Positions 1-9,584 of a stretch of DNA of 64,000 nucleotides are shown one piece after another. How positions within the stretch are numbered: position 1 is the stretch's first letter; the number at the start of each line of letters is the position of its first letter. Source of the DNA: Streptomyces graminofaciens (GTDB lineage Bacteria > Actinomycetota > Actinomycetes > Streptomycetales > Streptomycetaceae). Position numbers and translations under genes: made by a program. Where the stretch lies: positions 4,301,001 through 4,365,000 of the forward strand of contig NZ_AP018448.1 of NCBI RefSeq assembly GCF_030294945.1, written 5' to 3'. The notes below the pieces were generated by a model, which ran no database searches, was not told where the DNA came from, and saw only the letters and a program-made list of their open reading frames with translations.

Positions 1-2
1 CG

Positions 3-3000
3 GACACGTTCAAGACGGACTTCGAGGTGAAGCCCGTGTCCGTCGAGTGGCGCACTCCGGCCGGCACGAACTCCGGCCGGCTGCTGGAACTGCGCGTCGG
101 TGAACTGCGGATGCTGGACGACCTGGGGCGTCCCACCGGCCGGTGGATCACGTTCGAGCCCGGAGAGAACCCCACCTGGGTACTCAAGACGGACGCCGGA
201 ACCGTTGTCCCCGACGTCAGGGTGGACATGACCGACGGCGTGTTCACCGTCACCGCGCCCGACGGCGTCGTCACCAGGTTCGGCCCGGACGGTCGGCCGA
301 CGGGCCTCGGCGACCTGGCATCGGTCTCCCTCCCGCCGTCACCGCGGACGGGCCTCGACCAGGTGTCCCTGCCCTCGGCGGGGGAACTGGACCGGCTGGC
401 CTTCGCGGCCGACCGATCCATCGACATCCAGACCATCACCCCGGCTCCGGTGTGGCGCGAAGGCGACGAGACGCTGTGGCGCATCGGCGGCAAACGCGGG
501 CTGGACCAGATCTTCAGCGAGGGGTTCACCGTCCGCGACCCCTTGGAGACCAGCCTGGATGTCATGGTCAGGACCGGCCAGCCGTCGGCGTTCCTGAGCA
601 CCACGACCGACAGGAACCTTCTCTGGGACGGCGTCTTCAAGTTCGAGATCGAGGCGTCCGGCGGGATCGACGTCGGCAAGACCTTCGAACGCTCCATGGG
701 CACGGACGCCTGGAGGGCATCGGGCTGGGCATCGGAGAACGAGATCGCCTTCCCCGGTGGCATCGCCTCGGACTTCATCCGTGGCGCGTACCGGATGGAC
801 GCCCAGCACAACCTCCTGGAGTGGATCCCGAACCCCAACTTCAAGGGCAGCAACCCCCTGCCCGAGCTGGCGGCGGACATCAAGGCGTCCGGGGAAGGCA
901 CGTCGGGCATCAGCGCGCTGGACTTCCAGGGGCTGTCCGTCGACGACCAGCTGAAGCTGCTGGACCAGCTGGACCTGGGCGGGGCCAGGAACTGGGACGG
1001 GGCCGGCTCCCTGGACGAGATCAACTCCTTGGACGGCTTCGACCGCCTCGACGAGATCACCTCCTTGGACGGCTTCGACCACCTCGACGAGATCACCTCC
1101 TTGGACGGCGTCAACCAGCTGGACGAGGCGGGCGGCGAGCTGGACCTCGGCCATCTGTCGGACGACTTCCGACTGGACCGCTTCGACGCGCCCGCACCCC
1201 GCAGCGAAACGGTTCTGCTCGATCCCCAGCAGTTCAGCGGCGTACCGGGCATACGGATGGAGTGGCAGCGGACACCGCTGGACGACGGCGGGTTCGCGCT
1301 CACCGACCAGGCCGGGGGCGTACGCCTGGTGTTCGGCGCCGACGAGGTCCTTCAGTTCCGCGACATCCGGTTCCCGCTCGGTGACGGCTTCCTCCGCTTC
1401 GACGCCGCCCCGGGACCGGGCTCACTCCCCCGGCTGGTCGGCACGGACGGGCTGCCGCTGCCCGGCGGCGCGGTGGTCGAACCGGTCAGGGGCGCGCTGA
1501 ACGTGGTCACCGGTGTGCGGGTGCAGTCACCGGACGGGGCCTGGATCGGCCGGTTCGACCTGGACGGTACGCGGCTGTCCGAGCAGCTGGCGCTGTCCGG
1601 CCCGGGCGGCGGTCCGCTGACCGGGGCCCGGCTGACCACGACGTTCACGCAGCTGCCGGGCGGCGGAGTGGTTCCGTCGGTCCGGCTGACCGTGGCGGGC
1701 GCGGGCGAGGGCGCCTTCTCCGTCGTACGGCTGGAGGGGGATCTGGCCCAGCGGCTGCCTGGCGGGTTCGCGGTGACGGACACGGCGACCGGAGCCCGGT
1801 TCACCTTCGACAGGGGCGGCCGGTTCGTGGATCTTCCGGGGGACGGGGCTCCCTCGACACGGCTGGACACGTCCGGGACGACGGTGCCGGAGACGACCGT
1901 GGGCCCGATGACAGCCCTCGACGCTCTCGGCGGCCCTCTTTCGGAGCGACTCCCGCTCACCACCACCTCCGGGAACAGCGTTCTGGACGACGTGGCCACC
2001 GATCTCACCGGACCGGTTTCGACCGGCGAGCGCGTGTCCATGGAGGGCCTGGCGATCCCGGCCCCGCCCCGGGTCGCCCCGCCGCCGGCTCCCGCCCCGC
2101 CCCGCGTCGCCCCGCCGCCGGCTCCCGCCGCTGCTCCCCGGGCGCACGTGCCCGAGATACCGGTGGTCGCGAGGCCCTCGCGGGCCGTGGCACCGGGATT
2201 CGACACGTCCTTCCCAGCCCCCTCCATCGGCACCGAGAGCGAACTCGGCGGATTCGTCGTCGCTCTCCCGGAGAGCGCGGACAGAACCTTCGCCTTCGTG
2301 TCGAAGGTCGACACCGACGAACCCTTGCTCATGGTCACGAAGGACATGGGCAAGGGCAGGTACGGCAACCCCGCGGACCTCACGATGGCGCAGCGCGGAA
2401 ACTGGCAGACGCACACCGTGGAACTGATCACCTATCCCTCGCGTCTGGGCGACCATGCGGCGATCGGCGCCCGCAACGACGCCACACAATGGCTGCTCGA
2501 CGTCTTCAAGGACCGGCTCGGCGTCCACAATCACAAGCCGCTCGAATCGGTGATCAGCCCTGACGGCCTCTACAGGTTGCAGGTGACGAGCGACCGGCAC
2601 GTCATCGCGGCCGGGACCGGTCTGGAACTCGAGGGACTGCCCTCCGTCTCCATGCCGACCACCCAACAGCAGGCGACGATCGGTATCAGGGCCGTGGACT
2701 TCGGCAGCCGTGCCACGCACGAGCTGAGAGTGCTCGCGGACCACGCCCACTGGTACAAGCCCGCTTTCCGGAACGACGACGCTCTACTGACGGCGCTCTC
2801 CCGGGAGACGCTCGACGCGCCCGAGCAGGTGGAGAACGCGTACACCTATGTGAAGTCCGTCATCGACTTCACATCCGACCTGGTGAACAGGCACGGCATC
2901 CCCATCGAGGACTGGGCCGGCGCGGCGCCGTACCGCGGGCTGACCCATCCGGCGGTGAAGAACGAGTGGGGTGTGCTGCCCCGGACCAGGCCGAGCCTGG

Positions 3001-6000
3001 TCCTCGACTCCTTGTCGTCCGGTGACCGCGCCATGACGCTGAGGCTCCTCCGCGAGACCCCCGCCATCGGTGACGAGTCCATCTGGAAGGCGGCCAGGCA
3101 GTACATCCTGAACGGCAACGAGGTGGCCGGACGCGGCATCAACAACGCCACCGTCGGCGGAGAACGAGCCCTGCTGTTCGAGTTCCGGTCCGTCCCGGAC
3201 GAGCTGAAGGGCTCCGTACCGCACGAGAAGGCCCCCGTCGCCGTGGTGACCGATCCCTTGGCGGAGCTGGGCGGGAACCGGGGTGCCGCGGTCCAGAAGA
3301 TCAACAACTTCGTCGCCGGGCCGGAGAACAGGGACGCCTTCGCGGACTGGTACCGCGCGGAGTTCCCGAGGGATCCGGACGCCGAGCGGATCTACCAGAA
3401 CAAGAGCACCGACTCGATCCTCAGGATGGCGGCAGCCCGTCACAAGGCCGAGTGGATCAGCGTGCAGCACCCGCGGACGTGGCAGGACATCACCACGAGG
3501 CCCGCGGTCGTCATGCCCCCTGCTTCCGCCGTATCCTCCGCCCCGCCGGTGGCCCCGCATGTCGGCACAGGGCCACTGCCCAACGAGCTGGGGCGGCCGG
3601 TGGCCGGCACAGGCGGCCCGGACGTGCCGGTGGCCGGCGTCGGCGTCGGCGTCGGCGGCCCGAATGTGCCGAGCGTCGACCTGCCGCGGATCATGCAGGG
3701 GCCGGTCTTGGACCTGAGTGGCCCCACCGTCCTGAGGCAGTCCCTCGACTCCCCAGTCGCTCCGGTCTCCTCGGTGCGGGAGGTGCCACTGTCCGGGCTG
3801 GACGACGTAACGGGGCTGCGGCTGCGCATCACGGAGATTCCGGCGACCGACACCGTCCCGGCGTCGGTCCGGATCGAGGTGCTGGACTTCACCGCCCAGG
3901 GCGGCCCGGTGCGTCTGCCGGACACCTCGGTCACCGTGCGTGAGAGCGGCGGATTCACCGCCACCGGTCCGCAGGGCGGTGTGCGCTGGCAGTTCGACGC
4001 GCTCGGGCATCTGGAGCACCGGGACCTGCCGCTGACCGGCACCGACTTGGCACTGCGCTTCACCGACGACGCCCTGAACCCGATGCCGAGGGTGGTCGGC
4101 CCGGACGGGGTGCCCGTCCAGGGTGCGACGCTCACGCCGGTCAGGGACGCGTCCGGTGCGCTGAGCGAGCTGACGGTGCGGGTGCCCGTACCGGACACGG
4201 ACGGGCTCACGGCGGTGTGGCGGTTCGAACCCGGCGGCACCCTGCGCCAACAGGAGCTGCCGCTCACGCTGGCGGGCATCGACGGCCCGGCCGGCCTGGG
4301 CGTCAAGGTGACGATCGCCCCCGGAACGGGCGGCACCGTGACCAGGGTCCTCGAACTGAGCGGGCCGTCGAACCTCACCGGTTCCTTCCGGCTGGGCCCG
4401 ATGGACGGCTCGCTCGCCGGGCGGCTGTCGAATGGCTTCACGGTCACCGACACCGTCACCGGCGCCCGCTTCCACTTCGACGCGGACGGCCGCCTCGCGC
4501 TACGGGACGTACCCGCCCGGGACGGCTCCGGCTTCCTCCGCTTCACCGAGGGCGCCGCGCCCGGCACCCCGCCGGTCCGGCTCGACGAACTCGGCGATCT
4601 CGGTGACTTCGCCGGTGACCTGGGTGATGTGGCGCGCATCTTCGACCGTACGCTCGACGAGGCGGGCGGCGTGCGGGGCCCCCTCGACGACCTCAACCGC
4701 CTCACGGGCCCCGAGGCGCCGCGCACCGACGGGTTCCCGGGACCGGACCGTCTCGGCCCGGAGGAACGAGCACTCGTCGACGACCTCTGGAACGACCTGG
4801 TCCGGGACGTACGGCCGCTGAACGCCGACGAAATGAACCGCGTCATGGGCCCCGACTCGCCGCGCACCGACTCGCTCTCGGAACTCGGCGACCTGTCGGA
4901 CGCCGATCTGGAGGCTCTCCAGGCGCGCCTCGACAACCTGCGGCGGATGGACGGTGAACCCCAGGGTGTGGCCGAACCGCTCCGTGTGCCGCTGTCCGGC
5001 GTCGACGAACTGGCGGACCTCGACCTGCAGGTGACCCGCCTCCCGGCGACCGACACGGCACCGCAAGGCTCGTACCGGCTCGAACTGACCGACCGCGCCC
5101 CCGGCGGGACCGGACAGCTGCGTGCGTCGGACTTCACCGTCGAACTGCTCGACGACAGTGGCAGGTTCGCCGTCGTCGATCCGACCGGCACCACCCGGTT
5201 CACGTTCGGGCCGGAGGGCACCTTCCTCGGGCGGGAGACCGCTCTCGCGTTCGACGGACTGCCGGAGGGGCTACGGCTCCAGGTGAGGATCGACCCGGCG
5301 ATGGACGGCACCGGGCGGGTCATGGTCGATGTGCTCGCCCCCACCGGCACCGCCGGTTCCGTCCGGCTCGCTCCGCTGAGCGGCGAGCTGTCCGGGCGGC
5401 TGTCCGGCGGTTTCACCCTCAGCGACACGGTGACCGGGTCGCGTTTCCACTTCGACCACACGGGCCGCCTCGCCTTCCGCGACCTGCCGGCCCCGGACGG
5501 TTCCGGATTCCTGCGCTTCACCGAGGGCGCCGGGCCCGACGCGGCACCCGTACGGCTGGACGAGCTCGGCGAATTCGGCGGCGCTCTGGACGACGCCGAT
5601 CTCGCCCGCATGTTCGACAGTACGCTCGATGAGGCGTCGGTCCTGCGTTCGGCGCCGGAGGGCGCCCCGGCGAACATGTCCGACATCGCCGGAGCCATGG
5701 ACTTCCTGCACGCCGCGCCCGACTCGGGCGCCTTCCACGGGCTGGACCTGCCCGGGATCCAGCGGCTGGCCGACGACGCCGCCGTGTCGCTCGACCGGTT
5801 CGGTCTGCGCCCGGAGCTGCTGAACGACCAGCTGCGGCACATGACCGGACAGGCTCGGCAGACTCTGCGACAGCACGCCGTCACCACCCTCGGCGACTAC
5901 CTCAGCCTGCCCCTGGCGACCCGCCTCGACGACATCCGGTCCCAAGCCGGCCGCGTCCTCGGCGACTTCACCGTCACGCCCACACCGCACGGCGGGCCCG

Positions 6001-9000
6001 GCGGCAGCCGCTACACCGTGCACCACACCCCGTCGGACGTGACACTGGGCTTCGGCCCGAACCGTGAACTCGCCTACCAGGAGGTCTTCCTCAGGGGCGG
6101 CCCGGGCGACCTGGACGGGCTGAAGCTCGGGATCACCGGCCGCTCGGCGGACGGCGGACCGTGGACGCCCGTCTCGATCGACTTCGTCGGCACGCGCTCC
6201 GCCGACAACCTCTTCGACGCGACCCCGAACCCGCGCGGCGGCTTCACCATCACCGACGCGGCATCCACCACGAGCTGGCACTACGGCCCCGAGGGCGTGC
6301 ACGTCCTGCGGGATGTGCGGCTGCCCGGCGATCGGGGCGTCCTGCGTTTCGACGCCGACGCCCCCGGCGGCGTACCGCAGGTGCTGGACTCGGCGGGTCA
6401 GCAACTCACCGGCGTACGCGTGGAGTTCCTGGACGACGGCCGGATCGCCCTGATCCCCACCGGAAAGGGCTCGCAGCCGCTGGAGCGAACGGTGTTCGAG
6501 GCGAGCGGCGGCACGCTGCTGGAGGAGACCGTCGCCATCCGCGGCACGAGCGGCAAGCCCACCGGCGAGTACTGGACCATCGACCACGCGGCCGGCAAGG
6601 CCCTGCGCACCGACGCCTCCGGCACCCCGTTCACCGGCCGCTTCGACACCGCCACGGTGGAGAGGTCCGGCACGGGTCAGTTCAAGCTGACCGGCGCCGG
6701 CCCGGCCAAGGTGACCCTCTTCGAGCGCGAACTGCTCAAGAACGGCAACACCCTGCACATCGCCCGGGACCGCTTCGGCCACGCCCGGTGGACCGAGTTC
6801 GACACCTCCGGCAACCGGTTCCGGCACGGCGAGCGGATCGGGGACGTGGACCAGCGCACGTACCACGACGTGCCCACCGGCTCCTGGCGCGTGCTCAACA
6901 CCTCTGACGTACGGACGTACACGAAGGCCGTCGACGGCGGCATCGTCCGTGCCGAGAAGGGCGCGGACGGTCACTGGACGTGGCAGCGCTTCGACGGGGG
7001 CGGAACCGAGGCGCTGTCCGGCACCCGCCACTGGAGCTGGAACCACGTCGGCTTCAAGGACACCTTCCTCGACCCGGCCACCGGCGTGGAGCGGGTCGCC
7101 CAGAGCCGCGGCCAGACCTGGCCTTTCGGCGGTGTCGTGCACGGCTCCCGGACGTACGACGAGCATGCTCTGGTGCTCGGTCACGCCCCCGCCGGCGGTC
7201 GGATCGACCCCGGCGACCACACCGGCTTCTCCCCGTTGAACGTCCAGATCGAGCGGCTGGAGGCGTTGTCCGACGGCGGCAGCCTGTTCGTGCGGCGGTT
7301 CGCCGACATGCGTCCGCCCGCCTTCCTCTGGAAGAGCGCGGCGGGCGAGAGCCCGTTCAGGGGCTTCTTCCGCGACCTGTTCGCCGGCAAGTCCCTGAAC
7401 CGCGTCAGCCACTGGACCGAAATCGCCGCCGACGGCACCAGGGTGACCGGCGTCCGGCTCAACCCGACCGGCGCCAACTGGGTCGACGTCGACCAGTTCG
7501 GCCGCGTCGTGCGCGAGAGCCGGAAGCTGGAGAACGGCGACCTCGTCGAGATCGGCCGCAGCCTGGAGGACCCCACCCGCTGGGCACCCGTGCCGGAGTT
7601 CCGCAAGGGCGGCTCGTACGAGCTGCACTGGCGGGACACGACGAGCGGCCAGACCGGCACCCGGCACGTCGACGGCAACGGCCGGTGGCGGGACCTCTTC
7701 ACCGACGACCAGGGCGTCGAACGGGTACGGCTGCGCAGCCAGGGCGAGGGGGCACGGGAGTACCTGTTCGACGCACCCACCACCGCGGAACTCCGTCTCG
7801 ACGACAACGCGGGCACCTGGGTCGACAAGAACGCCCAGCAGCACATCTCCGGCCGCCGCGACCTGGTGGACGGGACGATCGTGGAGTCGTCCGGCAGCCC
7901 CTACCGCAGCCGGTGGACCTGGAAGTCGTACGACCCGAGCGCCCCCGACACCGTGCTGGGCGAAGGGGTCCGCACACAGAACCGCGGCTCGCTCTACTCG
8001 CGGCCCTGGGACGACTCGTTCCAGGACTTCGACGCCGCCGGCAACCTCGTCCGTGAGCGCAACGCCACCGACACCGGAAGCTCCTGGGTCGACACGGTGA
8101 AGCAGGCCGACGGCACCTGGAAGTGGACGAAGACCTCGGCCGACGGCACGGTCCACTCCGAGGGCACCCGTGTCTACGACGACATCGGGCGGGGCCACTG
8201 GCGGGACCTCGTGGACGACCAGGTGGTCCGGCAGCGGGACGGCGGCCGGGTCCGCGAGTACGCGTACGAGATCGTCACCCCCGAGCCGCCGGTACGCCCC
8301 GAGGGCGTCCAGCAGAGGGTGTCGCTGCGCGACCTGCTCGCCGACGCCGCCCAGCACTTCGAGCCGCGCGCCACGGTCCGCGTCGACCCGGAGGTCTGGA
8401 AGGAGTACGACGCGGGCAAGGTCTTCCGCGACCGGGTCAAGGTCGACGGCGACACCGTCCGCCACCGCGAGACCGACAAGCAGTGGGGCCAGTGGCGGGA
8501 GTTCCAGAACGGCCACCTGGTCGAACAGCGCACGTACACCGGACGGGTCTGGTCGACCGACGCGTTCGGCCGGTGGAGCACCTCGGGGCCGGCCAAGCTC
8601 CCCGAGTTCCTGAACGGGGCCCTGCCCCGGGTGGGCGGCGAGGTCGGTCTGCCCGGCAGCCACGGCTGGACGCTGATCGGCCGCGAGTTCGACTTCCGCG
8701 GCATGGACGCCGAGATCATGGGCCATCTGCGGGAGGTCCAGGACGTGTGGCACGGGGTGTTCCAGGACGTCAAGAACGGGGTGTCCGTCGAGATGCCCAT
8801 GTGGCAGCGCGAACTCCGCAGCGCGCTGACCTCGTTCACCACCGGCTTCGTGACCGACTTCACCGCGAACCTGGCCATCACCGCCGCGGTCAACGACGGC
8901 GACGTCACAAAGGTCGACGTCTACCGTGCGCTGCTGTCCGGCGGGGTCGGCGGCACCTTCAGCAGCGGGCTCAACGTGCTGTACAACCAGACCCGGCTGG

Positions 9001-9584
9001 GCTGGCTGAAGACCAGCATGGGCACGCGGGACTGGGGTGGGCACCCCAACCAGACCACCGCCACCCAGACCGACGACTGGGCGACCGAGTTCGCCGCCCA
9101 GGAGAAGGTCACCCGCTGGCGCACCGCCACCTACGCCAACACCGTCGGCATCACCACCAGCGCACTCAGCGGCTTCGTCAGCAACGCCATCAGCGCGTCG
9201 GTCTTCGGCGTCAACGGCCACGAGGTCAAGGGCGCGGACGCGCTGCTGGCCGGTCTGTGGGGCGCCGGCGCGTCCGCGTTCAGCGGTGTCAGCACCGGTC
9301 TGGCGCGGAACATCTGGCATCTGAGCACCGGCGCCCGTGTCTTCCACAAGGGCGGCCTCGGCGATCTGGGGATGGGCTGGGCGGAGTCCGCGCTGTCCCG
9401 GTATCTCACCTACGTGATCACTGAGGAGGACAAGAAGAACGGCAACAATCTGCCCAGCCCCGGCCGGTCGTTCCCGGCCGCGCCCAAGACGACCCCGCCC
9501 CCGTCCACCTCGGCGCCGCAGCAACCGGCCGCCTCCACAGCCGACTCGTCCGACTCGCCCATCGAGGGATTGGAACTCACGTGA
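3..9584 (+). CDS. Giant multidomain protein with embedded ADP-ribosyltransferase-like domain (5' end outside window)
   Basis: The frame is already open at the window's left edge, so the true start lies upstream; GTG 27 is only the first possible in-window start (residues numbered from it). Residues 140-260 resemble a scabin/pierisin-type mono-ADP-ribosyltransferase: R152 in LWRIGG, S191 in FLSTTTD, and E237-N-E239 in ENEIAFPGGI followed by RGAYRM. Residues about 325-375 carry tandem 12-residue copies of LDEITSLDGFDH. A Pro/Ala linker is near 675-720. Residues 738-1110 form a domain I cannot assign. A beta-rich unit recurs near 580, 1470, 1795 and 2072 (for example GGFTVTDTVTGARFHFD). Residues 2310-2840 are Trp-rich repeats (GxWxW, WxD). 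An Ala/Gly/Thr-rich segment (2930-3115) precedes a Pro/Ser tail. The architecture suggests a polymorphic-toxin-like secreted or surface protein (inference). The next gene overlaps it by 4 bp. Confidence 0.8.
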   Translation, partial: DTFKTDFEVKPVSVEWRTPAGTNSGRLLELRVGELRMLDDLGRPTGRWITFEPGENPTWVLKTDAGTVVPDVRVDMTDGVFTVTAPDGVVTRFGPDGRPTGLGDLASVSLPPSPRTGLDQVSLPSAGELDRLAFAADRSIDIQTITPAPVWREGDETLWRIGGKRGLDQIFSEGFTVRDPLETSLDVMVRTGQPSAFLSTTTDRNLLWDGVFKFEIEASGGIDVGKTFERSMGTDAWRASGWASENEIAFPGGIASDFIRGAYRMDAQHNLLEWIPNPNFKGSNPLPELAADIKASGEGTSGISALDFQGLSVDDQLKLLDQLDLGGARNWDGAGSLDEINSLDGFDRLDEITSLDGFDHLDEITSLDGVNQLDEAGGELDLGHLSDDFRLDRFDAPAPRSETVLLDPQQFSGVPGIRMEWQRTPLDDGGFALTDQAGGVRLVFGADEVLQFRDIRFPLGDGFLRFDAAPGPGSLPRLVGTDGLPLPGGAVVEPVRGALNVVTGVRVQSPDGAWIGRFDLDGTRLSEQLALSGPGGGPLTGARLTTTFTQLPGGGVVPSVRLTVAGAGEGAFSVVRLEGDLAQRLPGGFAVTDTATGARFTFDRGGRFVDLPGDGAPSTRLDTSGTTVPETTVGPMTALDALGGPLSERLPLTTTSGNSVLDDVATDLTGPVSTGERVSMEGLAIPAPPRVAPPPAPAPPRVAPPPAPAAAPRAHVPEIPVVARPSRAVAPGFDTSFPAPSIGTESELGGFVVALPESADRTFAFVSKVDTDEPLLMVTKDMGKGRYGNPADLTMAQRGNWQTHTVELITYPSRLGDHAAIGARNDATQWLLDVFKDRLGVHNHKPLESVISPDGLYRLQVTSDRHVIAAGTGLELEGLPSVSMPTTQQQATIGIRAVDFGSRATHELRVLADHAHWYKPAFRNDDALLTALSRETLDAPEQVENAYTYVKSVIDFTSDLVNRHGIPIEDWAGAAPYRGLTHPAVKNEWGVLPRTRPSLVLDSLSSGDRAMTLRLLRETPAIGDESIWKAARQYILNGNEVAGRGINNATVGGERALLFEFRSVPDELKGSVPHEKAPVAVVTDPLAELGGNRGAAVQKINNFVAGPENRDAFADWYRAEFPRDPDAERIYQNKSTDSILRMAAARHKAEWISVQHPRTWQDITTRPAVVMPPASAVSSAPPVAPHVGTGPLPNELGRPVAGTGGPDVPVAGVGVGVGGPNVPSVDLPRIMQGPVLDLSGPTVLRQSLDSPVAPVSSVREVPLSGLDDVTGLRLRITEIPATDTVPASVRIEVLDFTAQGGPVRLPDTSVTVRESGGFTATGPQGGVRWQFDALGHLEHRDLPLTGTDLALRFTDDALNPMPRVVGPDGVPVQGATLTPVRDASGALSELTVRVPVPDTDGLTAVWRFEPGGTLRQQELPLTLAGIDGPAGLGVKVTIAPGTGGTVTRVLELSGPSNLTGSFRLGPMDGSLAGRLSNGFTVTDTVTGARFHFDADGRLALRDVPARDGSGFLRFTEGAAPGTPPVRLDELGDLGDFAGDLGDVARIFDRTLDEAGGVRGPLDDLNRLTGPEAPRTDGFPGPDRLGPEERALVDDLWNDLVRDVRPLNADEMNRVMGPDSPRTDSLSELGDLSDADLEALQARLDNLRRMDGEPQGVAEPLRVPLSGVDELADLDLQVTRLPATDTAPQGSYRLELTDRAPGGTGQLRASDFTVELLDDSGRFAVVDPTGTTRFTFGPEGTFLGRETALAFDGLPEGLRLQVRIDPAMDGTGRVMVDVLAPTGTAGSVRLAPLSGELSGRLSGGFTLSDTVTGSRFHFDHTGRLAFRDLPAPDGSGFLRFTEGAGPDAAPVRLDELGEFGGALDDADLARMFDSTLDEASVLRSAPEGAPANMSDIAGAMDFLHAAPDSGAFHGLDLPGIQRLADDAAVSLDRFGLRPELLNDQLRHMTGQARQTLRQHAVTTLGDYLSLPLATRLDDIRSQAGRVLGDFTVTPTPHGGPGGSRYTVHHTPSDVTLGFGPNRELAYQEVFLRGGPGDLDGLKLGITGRSADGGPWTPVSIDFVGTRSADNLFDATPNPRGGFTITDAASTTSWHYGPEGVHVLRDVRLPGDRGVLRFDADAPGGVPQVLDSAGQQLTGVRVEFLDDGRIALIPTGKGSQPLERTVFEASGGTLLEETVAIRGTSGKPTGEYWTIDHAAGKALRTDASGTPFTGRFDTATVERSGTGQFKLTGAGPAKVTLFERELLKNGNTLHIARDRFGHARWTEFDTSGNRFRHGERIGDVDQRTYHDVPTGSWRVLNTSDVRTYTKAVDGGIVRAEKGADGHWTWQRFDGGGTEALSGTRHWSWNHVGFKDTFLDPATGVERVAQSRGQTWPFGGVVHGSRTYDEHALVLGHAPAGGRIDPGDHTGFSPLNVQIERLEALSDGGSLFVRRFADMRPPAFLWKSAAGESPFRGFFRDLFAGKSLNRVSHWTEIAADGTRVTGVRLNPTGANWVDVDQFGRVVRESRKLENGDLVEIGRSLEDPTRWAPVPEFRKGGSYELHWRDTTSGQTGTRHVDGNGRWRDLFTDDQGVERVRLRSQGEGAREYLFDAPTTAELRLDDNAGTWVDKNAQQHISGRRDLVDGTIVESSGSPYRSRWTWKSYDPSAPDTVLGEGVRTQNRGSLYSRPWDDSFQDFDAAGNLVRERNATDTGSSWVDTVKQADGTWKWTKTSADGTVHSEGTRVYDDIGRGHWRDLVDDQVVRQRDGGRVREYAYEIVTPEPPVRPEGVQQRVSLRDLLADAAQHFEPRATVRVDPEVWKEYDAGKVFRDRVKVDGDTVRHRETDKQWGQWREFQNGHLVEQRTYTGRVWSTDAFGRWSTSGPAKLPEFLNGALPRVGGEVGLPGSHGWTLIGREFDFRGMDAEIMGHLREVQDVWHGVFQDVKNGVSVEMPMWQRELRSALTSFTTGFVTDFTANLAITAAVNDGDVTKVDVYRALLSGGVGGTFSSGLNVLYNQTRLGWLKTSMGTRDWGGHPNQTTATQTDDWATEFAAQEKVTRWRTATYANTVGITTSALSGFVSNAISASVFGVNGHEVKGADALLAGLWGAGASAFSGVSTGLARNIWHLSTGARVFHKGGLGDLGMGWAESALSRYLTYVITEEDKKNGNNLPSPGRSFPAAPKTTPPPSTSAPQQPAASTADSSDSPIEGLELT

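Noticed and set aside
5271..9524. 1,417-codon minus-strand frame opposite the giant gene
   Set aside because: Gly/Ala/Arg/Val-rich without domains; a consequence of G/C third positions on the other strand.
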